Assembly (NCBI GenBank): GCA_947471745.1
Contig: CANJKZ010000080.1
Location: forward strand, 4,050,842-4,114,841
Reading direction: 5' to 3'
Source of the DNA: Closterium sp. Naga37s-1
Lineage: Eukaryota; Streptophyta; Zygnematophyceae; Desmidiales; Closteriaceae
DNA length: 64,000 bases
Positions within the stretch are counted from its first letter, which is position 1. Every line of letters begins with the position of its first letter. A program made the translations under genes and the position numbers. Shown piece after piece: positions 53,699 through 64,000 of the stretch. Below the pieces are notes generated by a model. The model searched no databases. It saw only the letters and a program-made list of their open reading frames with translations, and was not told where the DNA came from.

Positions 53699-53755
53699 GA
53701 CGAGGCGGCCCAGGGGGTGACAGAGAGAGTGAGGGAGAGGAGGCGAGAAAGCTGG
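53699..53755 (-). repeat. Extra copy of the start of NUP188 exon 1 (as visible)
   Basis: CAG acceptor followed by LSRLLSLTLSVTPWAAS, 129 bases upstream of the matching LSRLLSLTLSLAPWAAS at 53622. The extra copy soon meets a stop. Confidence 0.75.
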
Positions 53756-54043
53756 GGGAGTACGAGGAGGAGGTGTCGGAGAGAAGGAGGGGGGTTGGGA
53801 GACGGGGAGGTGGGAGGTGATAAAGGAATAAAGTTGTTGCCCCTCTTCTTTCACTTCACCTTTTGATTGCATCCTCTTGTCACCTCTCACCCTGCGGTCT
53901 GCCACATCTCCGCTCTCCTCTCTTGTCGGAACCCAAACCTCCGAACCCACAGGCCTCCCCACCAGTTCTCGCCCCTCCTTGCTTGCCTAATCCATCCCTT
54001 TTCCGCCGCATGCAGCGTGCAACCAGTCCTCTCGAGGTGAGAC

Positions 54044-54260
54044 GGGGACTTTCTGCTCGAATATTCTACACTCGCATGGGGACTTTCTGCTCGATTATTC
54101 TGCACTCGCATGGGGACTTTCTGCTCGAATATTCTACACACGCATGGGGACTTTCTGCTCGAATATTCTGCACTCGCATGGGGACTTTCTGCTCGTATAT
54201 TCTGCACTCGCATGGGGACTTTCTGCTCGAATCTTCTGCACTCGCATGGGGACTTTCTGC
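54044..54260. repeat. 34-bp tandem repeat, 6.4 copies
   Basis: Units beginning GGGGACTTTCTGCTCGAATA and ending CACTCGCAT repeat without spacers, differing at a few positions. The last partial unit (GGGGACTTTCTGC) runs straight into the 8-bp satellite. Confidence 0.95.
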
Positions 54261-57200
54261 CGGGATACCGGGATACCGGGATACCGGGAAACCGGGATAC
54301 CGGGATACCGGGATACCGGGAAACCGGGATACCGGGATACCGGGATACCGGGATACCGGGATACCGGGATACCGGGATACCGGGATACCGGGATACCGGG
54401 ATACCGGGATACCGGGAAACCGGGAAACCGGGAAACCGGGAAACCGGGATACCGGGATACAGGGATACAGGGATACCGGGATACCGGGATACCGGGATAC
54501 CGGGATACCGGGAAACCGGGAAACCGGGAAACCGGGATACCGGGATACCGGGAAACCGGGAAACCGGGAAACCGGGAAACCGGGATAGCGGGATAGCGGG
54601 AAACCGGGAAACCGGGAAACCGGGAAACCGGGAAACCGGGAAACCGGGATACCGGGATACCGGGATACCGGGAAACCGGGAAACCGGGATACCGGGATAC
54701 CGGGAGACCGGGAGACCGGGAGACCGGGATACCGGGAAACCGGGAAACCGGGATACCGGGAAACCGGGAAACCGGGAAACCGGGAAACCGGGAAACCGGG
54801 ATACCGGGAAATCGGGATACCGGGATACCGGGAAACCGGGAAACCGGGATACCGGGATACCGGGAAACCGGGATACCGGGATACCGGGATACAGGGAAAC
54901 CGGGATACCAGGATACCAGGATACCCGGAAACCGGGATACCGGGAAACCGGGAAACCGGGAAACCGGGAAACCGGGAAACCGGGAAACCGGGATACCGGG
55001 ATACGGGGATACCGGGATACCGGGATACCGGGATACCGGGATACCGGGATACCGGGATACCGGGATACCGGGATACCGGGAAACCGGGAAACCGGGATAC
55101 CGGGACACCGGGACACCGGGATACCGGGACACCGGGAGACCGGGATACCGGGATACCGGGAAACCGGGAAACCGGGAAACCGGGAAACCGGGAAACCGGG
55201 AAACCGGGAAACCGGGAAACCGGGAAACCGGGATACCGGGAAATCGGGATACCGGGATACCGGGAAACCGGGAAACCGGGATACCGGGATACCGGGAAAC
55301 CGGGATACCGGGATACCGGGATACCCGGAAACCGGGAAACCGGGAAGCCGGGAAACCGGGGAACCGGGGAACCGAGGAACCGGGGAACCGGGGAACCGGG
55401 GAACCGGGGAACCGGGATACCGGGGAACCGGGAAACCGGGATACCGGGATACCGGGATACCGGGAAATCGGGATACCGGGATACCGGGATACCGGAAACC
55501 GGGAAACCGGGATACCGGGAAACCGGGATACCGGGAAACCGGGAAACCGGGAAACCGGGAAACCGGGATACCGGGATACGGGGAAACCGGGAAACCGGGA
55601 CACCGGGAGACCGGGAAACCGGGATACCGGGATACCCGGAAACCGGAAAACCGGGATACCGGGATACCGGGAAACCGGGAAACCGGGATACCGGGAAACC
55701 GGGATACCGGGATACCGGGATACCGGGATACCGGGATACCGGGAAACCGGGAAACCGGGATACCGAGATACCGGGATACCGGGAAACCGGGATACCGGGA
55801 TACCGGGAAACCGGGAAACCGGGATACCGGGAAACCGGGAAACCGGGAAACCGGGATACCGGGATACCGGGAGACCGGGAAACCGGGAACCGGGATACCG
55901 GGAAACCGGGAAACCGGGAAACCGGGATACCGGGAGACCGGGAAACCGGGATACCGGGAAACCGGGAAACCGGGATACCCGGAAACCGGAAAACCGGGAT
56001 ACCGGGATACCGGGAAACCGGGAAACCGGGATACCGGGAAACCGGGATACCGGGATACCGGGATACCGGGATACCGGGAAACCGGGAAACCGGGATACCG
56101 AGATACCGGGATACCGGGAAATCGGGATACGGGATACGGGATACCGGGATACCGGGAAACCGGGAAACCGGGATACCGGGATACCGGGATACCGGGAAAC
56201 CGGGATACCGGGATACCCGGAAACCGGGAAACCGGGAAGCCGGGAAACCGGGGAACCGGGGAACCGGGGAACCGGGGAACCGGGGAACCGGGGAACCGGG
56301 GAACCGGGGAACCGGGGAACCGGGGAACCGGGGAACCGGGAACCGGGGAACCGGGATACCGGGATACCGGGATACCGGGAAATCGGGATACCGGGATACC
56401 GGGATACCGGAAACCGGGATACCGGGAGACCGGGAGACCGGGATACCGGGAAACCGGGAAACCGGGAAACCGGGAAACCGGGATACCGGGATACCGGGAT
56501 ACCGGGATACGGGGATACCGGGAAACCGGGAAACCGGGATACCAGGATACCCGGAAACCGGAAAACCGGGATACCGGGATACCGGGATACCGGGATACCG
56601 GGAAACCGGGAAACCGGGATACCGGGAAACCGGGATACCGGGATACCGGGATACCGGGATACCGGGATACCGGGATACCGGGATACCGGGAAACCGGGAA
56701 ACCGGGAAACCGGGATACCGGGATACCGGGATACCGGGATACCGGGAAACCGGGATACCGGGATACCGGGAAACCGGGAAACCGGGATACCGGGATACCG
56801 GGAAACCGGGAAACCGGGATACCGGGATACCGGGACACCGGGAGACCGGGATACCGCGAAACCGGGAAACCGGGATACCGGGAAACCGGGAAACCGGGAA
56901 ACCGGGAAACCGGGAAACCGGGAAACCGGGATACCGGGAAATCGGGATACCGGGATACCGGGAAACCGGGAAACCGGGATACCGGGATACCGGGAAACCG
57001 GGATACCGGGATACCGGGATACAGGGAAACCGGGATACCAGGATACCAGGATACCCGGAAACCGAGATACCGGGAAACCGGGAAACCGGGAAACCGGGAA
57101 ACCGGGAAACCGGGAAACCGGGATACCGGGATACCGGGATACGGGGATACCGGGAAACCGGGAAACCGGGAAACCGGGAAACCGGGATACCGGGATACCG

Positions 57201-60200
57201 GGATACCGGGATACCGGGAAATCGGGAAACCGGGAAACCGGGATACCGGGAAACCGGGATACCGGGATACCGGGATACAGGGAAACCGGGATACCAGGAT
57301 ACCAGGATACCCGGAAACCGGGATACCGGGAAACCGGGAAACCGGGAAACCGGGAAACCGGGAAACCGGGAAACCGGGATACCGGGATACCGGGATACGG
57401 GGATACCGGGAAACCGGGAAACCGGGAAACCGGGAAACCGGGATACCGGGATACCGGGATACCGGGAAATCGGGAAACCGGGAAACCGGGATACCGGGAT
57501 ACCGGGATATCGGGAAACAGGGAAACCGGGATACCAGGATACCAGGATACCCGGAAACCGGGATACCGGGAAACCGGGAAACCGGGAAACCGGGAAACCG
57601 GGAAACCGGGAAACCGGGAAACCGGGATACCGGGATACCGGGATACGGGGATACCGGGATACCGGGATACCGGGATACCGGGATACCGGGATACCGGGAT
57701 ACCGGGAAATCGGGATACCGGGATACCGGGATACCGGAAACCGGGATACCGGGAGACCGGGAGACCGGGATACCGGGAAACCGGGAAACCGGGATACCGG
57801 GAAACCGGGAAACCGGGATACCGGGATACCGGGATACCGGGATACCGGGATACCGGGAAACCGGGACACCGGGACACCGGGACACCGGGATACCAGGATA
57901 CCCGGAAACCGGAAAACCGGGAAACCGGGATACCGGGATACCGGGATACCGGGAAACCGGGAAACCGGGATACCGGGATACCGGGATACCGGGATACCGG
58001 GATACCGGGATACCGGGAAACCGGGAAACCGGGAAACCGGGATACCGGGATACCGGGATACCGGGATACCGGGATACCGGGAAACCGGGATACCGGGATA
58101 CCGGGAAACCGGGAAACCGGGATACCGGGAAACCGGGAAACCGGGAAACCGGGATACCGGGATACCGGGACACCGGGAGACCGGGATACCGGGAAACCGG
58201 GAAACCGGGATACCGGGAAACCGGGAAACCGGGAAACCGGGAAACCGGGAAACCGGGAAACCGGGAAACCGGGATACCGGGATACCGGGATACCGGGATA
58301 CCGGGATACCGGGAAACCGGGAAACCGGGATACCGGGATACCGGGAAACCGGGAAACCGGGAAACCGGGATACCGGGATACCGGGATACAGGGAAACCGG
58401 GATACCAGGATACCAGGATACCCGGAAACCGGGATACCGGGAAACCGGGAAACCGGGAAACCGGGAAACCGGGAAACCGGGAAACCGGGATACCGGGATA
58501 CCGGGATACGGGGATACCGGGAAACCGGGAAACCGGGAAACCGGGAAACCGGGATACCGGGATACCGGGATACCGGGAAACCGGGAAACCGGGAAACCGG
58601 GATACCGGGATACCGGGATACCGGGAAACAGGGAAACCGGGATACCAGGATACCAGGATACCCGGAAACCGGGAAACCGGGAAACCGGGAAACCGGGAAA
58701 CCGGGAAACCGGGAAACCGGGATACCGGGATACCGGGATACGGGGATACCGGGATACCGGGATACCGGGATACCGGGATACCGGGATACCGGGATACCGG
58801 GATACCGGGAAACCGGGAAACCGGGAAACCGGGAAATCGGGATACCGGGATACCGGGAAACCGGGAAACCGGGATACCGGGATACCGGGAAACCGGGAAA
58901 CCGGGAAACCGGGATACCGGGATACCGGGATACAGGGAAACCGGGATACCAGGATACCAGGATACCCGGAAACCGGGATACCGGGAAACCGGGAAACCGG
59001 GAAACCGGGAAACCGGGAAACCGGGAAACCGGGATACCGGGATACCGGGATACGGGGATACCGGGAAACCGGGAAACCGGGAAACCGGGAAACCGGGATA
59101 CCGGGATACCGGGATACCGGGAAACCGGGAAACCGGGAAACCGGGATACCGGGATACCGGGATACCGGGAAACAGGGAAACCGGGATACCAGGATACCAG
59201 GATACCCGGAAACCGGGATACCGGGAAACCGGGAAACCGGGAAACCGGGAAACCGGGAAACCGGGATACCGGGATACCGGGATACGGGGATACCGGGATA
59301 CCGGGATACCGGGATACCGGGATACCGGGATACCGGGATACCGGGATACCGGGAAACCGGGAAACCGGGATACCGGGATACCGGGATACCGGGACACCGG
59401 GACACCGGGAGACCGGGAGACCGGGATACCGGGAAACCGGGAAACCGGGATATCGGGAAACCGGGAAACCGGGAAACCGGGAAACCGGGAAACCGGGAAA
59501 CCGGGATACCGGGAAATCGGGATACCGGGATACCGGGAAACCGGGAAACCGGGATACCGGGATACCGGGAAACCGGGATACCGGGATACCGGGATACCCG
59601 GAAACCGGGAAACCGGGAAGCCGGGAAACCGGGGAACCGGGGAACCGAGGAACCGGGGAACCGGGGAACCGGGGAACCGGGGAACCGGGATACCGGGGAA
59701 CCGGGAAACCGGGATACCGGGATACCGGGATACCGGGAAATCGGGATACCGGGATACCGGGATACCGTAAACCGGGATACCGGGAAACCGGGAAACCGGG
59801 ATACCGGGATACCGGGATACAGGGAAACCGGGATACCAGGATACCAGGATACCCGGAAACCGGGATACCGGGAAACCGGGAAACCGGGAAACCGGGAAAC
59901 CGGGAAACCGGGAAACCGGGATACCGGGATACCGGGATACGGGGATACCGGGAAACCGGGAAACCGGGAAACCGGGAAACCGGGATACCGGGATACCGGG
60001 ATACCGGGAAATCGGGAAACCGGGAAACCGGGATACCGGGATACCGGGATATCGGGAAACAGGGAAACCGGGATACCAGGATACCAGGATACCCGGAAAC
60101 CGGGATACCGGGAAACCGGGAAACCGGGAAACCGGGAAACCGGGAAACCGGGAAACCGGGAAACCGGGATACCGGGATACCGGGATACGGGGATACCGGG

Positions 60201-63200
60201 ATACCGGGATACCGGGATACCGGGATACCGGGATACCGGGATACCGGGAAATCGGGATACCGGGATACCGGGATACCGGAAACCGGGATACCGGGAGACC
60301 GGGAGACCGGGATACCGGGAAACCGGGAAACCGGGATACCGGGAAACCGGGAAACCGGGATACCGGGATACCGGGATACCGGGATACCGGGATACCGGGA
60401 AACCGGGACACCGGGACACCGGGACACCGGGATACCAGGATACCCGGAAACCGGAAAACCGGGAAACCGGGATACCGGGATACCGGGATACCGGGAAACC
60501 GGGAAACCGGGATACCGGGATACCGGGATACCGGGATACCGGGATACCGGGATACCGGGAAACCGGGAAACCGGGAAACCGGGATACCGGGATACCGGGA
60601 TACCGGGATACCGGGATACCGGGAAACCGGGATACCGGGATACCGGGAAACCGGGAAACCGGGATACCGGGAAACCGGGAAACCGGGAAACCGGGATACC
60701 GGGATACCGGGACACCGGGAGACCGGGATACCGGGAAACCGGGAAACCGGGATACCGGGAAACCGGGAAACCGGGAAACCGGGAAACCGGGAAACCGGGA
60801 AACCGGGATACCGGGAAACCGGGATACCGGGATACCGGGATACCGGGATACCGGGATACCGGGAAACCGGGAAACCGGGATACCGGGATACCGGGAAACC
60901 GGGAAACCGGGAAACCGGGATACCGGGATACCGGGATACAGGGAAACCGGGATACCAGGATACCAGGATACCCGGAAACCGGGATACCGGGAAACCGGGA
61001 AACCGGGAAAACCGGGAAACCGGGAAACCGGGAAACCGGGATACCGGGATACCGGGATACGGGGATACCGGGAAACCGGGAAACCGGGAAACCGGGAAAC
61101 CGGATACCGGGATACCGGGATACCGGGAAACCGGGAAACCGGGAAACCGGGATAACCGGATACCGGGATACCGGGAAACAGGGAAACCGGGATACCAGGA
61201 TACCAGGATACCCGGAAACCGGGAAACCGGGAAACCGGGAAACCGGGAAACCGGGAAACCGGGAAACCGGGATACCGGGATACCGGGGATACCGGGATAC
61301 CGGGATACCGGGATACCGGGATACCGGGATACCGGGATACCGGGATACCGGGATACCGGGATACCGGAAACGGGAAACCGGGAAACCGGGAAATCGGGAT
61401 ACCGGGATACCGGGAAACCGGGAAACCGGGATACCGGGATACCGGGAAACCGGGAAACCGGGAAACCGGGATACCGGGATACCGGGATACAGGGAAACCG
61501 GGATACCAGGATACCAGGATACCCGGAAACCGGGATACCGGGAAACCGGGAAACCGGGAAACCGGGAAACCGGGAAACCGGGAAACCGGGATACCGGGAT
61601 ACCGGGATACGGGGATACCGGGAAACCGGGAAACCGGGAAACCGGGAAACCGGGATACCGGGATACCGGGATACCGGGAAACCGGGAAACCGGGAAACCG
61701 GGATACCGGGATACCGGGATACCGGGAAACAGGGAAACCGGGATACCAGGATACCAGGATACCCGGAAACCGGGATACCGGGAAACCGGGAAACCGGGAA
61801 ACCGGGGAAACCGGGAAACCGGGATACCGGGATACCGGGATACGGGATACCGGGATACCGGGATACCGGGATACCGGGATACCGGGATACCGGGATACCG
61901 GGATACCGGGAAACCGGGAAACCGGGATACCGGGATACCGGGATACCGGGACACCGGGACACCGGGAGACCGGGAGACCGGGATACCGGGAAACCGGGAA
62001 ACCGGGATATCGGGAAACCGGGAAACCGGGAAACCGGGAAACCGGGAAACCGGGAAACCGGGATACCGGGAAATCGGGATACCGGGATACCGGGAAACCG
62101 GGAAACCGGGATACCGGGATACCGGGAAACCGGGATACCGGGATACCGGGATACCCGGAAACCGGGAAACCGGGAAGCCGGGAAACCGGGGAACCGGGGA
62201 ACCGAGGAACCGGGGAACCGGGGAACCGGGGAACCGGGGAACCGGGATACCGGGGAACCGGGAAACCGGGATACCGGGATACCGGGATACCGGGAAATCG
62301 GGATACCGGGATACCGGGATACCGTAAACCGGGATACCGGGAGACCGGGAAACCGGGATACCGGGAAACCGGGAAACCGGGAAACCGGGAAACCGGGATA
62401 CCGGGATACCGGGATACCGGGATACCGGGATACCGGGAAACCGGGACACCGGGACACCGGGAAACCGGGATACCAGGATACCCGGAAACCGGAAAACCGG
62501 GATACCGGGATACCGGGATACCGGGATACCGGGAAACCGGGAAACCGGGATACCGGGAAACCGGGATACCGGGATACCGGGATACCGGGATACCGGGATA
62601 CCGGGAAACCGGGAAACCGGGAAACCGGGAAACCGGGAAACCGGGAAACCGGGATACCGGGAGACCGGGAAACCGGGATACCGGGAAACCGGGAAACCGG
62701 GATACCCGGAAACCGGAAAACCGGGATACCGGGATACCGGGAAACCGGGAAACCGGGATACCGGGAAACCGGGATACCGGGATACCGGGATACCGGGATA
62801 CCGGGAAACCGGGAAACCGGGATACCGAGATACCGGGATACCGGGAAATCGGGATACGGGATACGGGATACCGGGATACCGGGAAACCGGGAAACCGGGA
62901 TACCGGGATACCGGGATACCGGGAAACCGGGATACCGGGATACCCGGAAACCGGGAAACCGGGAAGCCGGGAAACCGGGGAACCGGGGAACCGGGGAACC
63001 GGGGAACCGGGGAACCGGGGAACCGGGGAACCGGGGAACCGGGGAACCGGGGAACCGGGGAACCGGGATACCGGGATACCGGGATACCGGGAAATCGGGA
63101 TACCGGGATACCGGGATACCGGAAACCGGGATACCGGGAGACCGGGAGACCGGGATACCGGGAAACCGGGAAACCGGGAAACCGGGAAACCGGGATACCG

Positions 63201-64000
63201 GGATACCGGGATACCGGGATACGGGGATACCGGGAAACCGGGAAACCGGGATACCAGGATACCCGGAAACCGGAAAACCGGGATACCGGGATACCGGGAT
63301 ACCGGGATACCGGGAAACCGGGAAACCGGGATACCGGGAAACCGGGATACCGGGATACCGGGATACCGGGATACCGGGATACCGGGATACCGGGATACCG
63401 GGAAACCGGGAAACCGGGAAACCGGGATACCGGGATACCGGGATACCGGGATACCGGGAAACCGGGATACCGGGATACCGGGAAACCGGGAAACCGGGAT
63501 ACCGGGATACCGGGAAACCGGGAAACCGGGATACCGGGATACCGGGATACCGGGATACCGGGAAACCGGGAAACCGGGATACCGAGATACCGGGATACCG
63601 GGAAACCGGGATACCGGGATACCGGGAAACCGGGATACCGAGATACCGGGATACCGGGAAACCGGGATACCGGGATACCGGGAAACCGGGAAACCGGGAT
63701 ACCGGGAAACCGGGAAACCGGGAAACCGGGATACCGGGATACCGGGAGACCGGGAAACCGGGAACCGGGATACCGGGAAACCGGGAAACCGGGAAACCGG
63801 GATACCGGGAGACCGGGAAACCGGGATACCGGGAAACCGGGAAACCGGGATACCCGGAAACCGGAAAACCGGGATACCGGGATACCGGGAAACCGGGAAA
63901 CCGGGATACCGGGAAACCGGGATACCGGGATACCGGGATACCGGGATACCGGGAAACCGGGAAACCGGGATACCGAGATACCGGGATACCGGGAAATCGG
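54261..64000. repeat. 8-bp satellite array (CCGGGATA variants), hierarchical, continues past window end
   Basis: About 1,217 units of CCGGGATA with variants CCGGGAAA, CCGGGGAA, CCGGGAGA, CCGGGACA, CCAGGATA and CCCGGAAA. Because 8 and 3 share no factor, every frame on a strand reads the same octapeptide period (GIPGYRDT on plus, GIPVSRYP on minus) with no stop, which produces open frames up to 2,856 codons that are not genes. The marker CCAGGATACCAGGATACCCGG, split as CCAGGATA-CCAGGATA-CCCGG, shows pairs exactly 240 bases apart and a larger period near 2.55 kb. Confidence 0.97.

Noticed and set aside
54044..54260. CRISPR-like array of 34-bp repeats
   Set aside because: Units are directly adjacent with no unique spacers, and the context is a eukaryotic nuclear genome.
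54066..62457. Open frames of 1,886-2,856 codons in the satellite (GIPGYRDT and GIPVSRYP repeats)
   Set aside because: They follow automatically from an 8-bp unit without stops in any frame; no start context, domain or codon signal.

Overview
The window looks like nuclear DNA of a green plant of the streptophyte lineage. It holds spliced genes with GT/AG introns, a thylakoid FtsH protease with a transit peptide, a receptor-like kinase tail, a PADRE (DUF4228) protein, a plant-type NUP188, a class II tRNA-Ser and a Ty1/copia element. Coding DNA is GC-rich and many proteins carry long low-complexity insertions, as in some charophyte algae and bryophytes; the species cannot be named from sequence alone.

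Layout. 0-2.2 kb: last exon of a receptor-like kinase, decayed tandem copies of that exon's end separated by palindromes, then a PIF/Harbinger-like MITE. 2.2-4.9 kb: three-exon chloroplast FtsH gene. 5.2-14 kb, minus strand: a non-LTR retrotransposon with poly(A) tail, RT and endonuclease-like C-terminus and a huge (LQSGGQQQ)n region in four higher-order repeats, followed upstream by two tandem arrays. 14-18.6 kb: gene-poor, repeat-rich. 19.0-20.6 kb, minus: two-exon ITP/XTP pyrophosphatase (DUF84). 21.3-28.6 kb, minus: two long low-complexity proteins of unknown function that share one acidic motif. 29.6-40.5 kb: an inverted repeat pair; one arm carries a young but disabled copia element, and a second PIF-like MITE lies between the arms. 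41.4-42.5 kb: PADRE protein. 43.0-43.9 kb: fructokinase 3' fragment next to tRNA-Ser(AGA). 44.2-53.6 kb, minus: ten exons encoding the C-terminal 2,118 residues of NUP188. 54.0-64.0 kb: a 34-bp repeat and then about 9.7 kb of an 8-bp satellite running off the window.

The genes form no pathway or operon; they are independent nuclear genes (plastid proteolysis, nucleotide-pool cleaning, nuclear pore, signalling, sugar phosphorylation).

Most interesting signal: a short palindrome family, core TTGAGNCGNCTCAA, sits at or between tandemly duplicated exon ends in two unrelated genes (kinase at 0.5-0.8 kb; NUP188 at 45.3 and 50.9 kb, and next to a triplicated exon at 51.9-52.4 kb). NUP188 carries at least eight such partial exon duplications, and its N-terminal half is absent from the window where the satellite begins.
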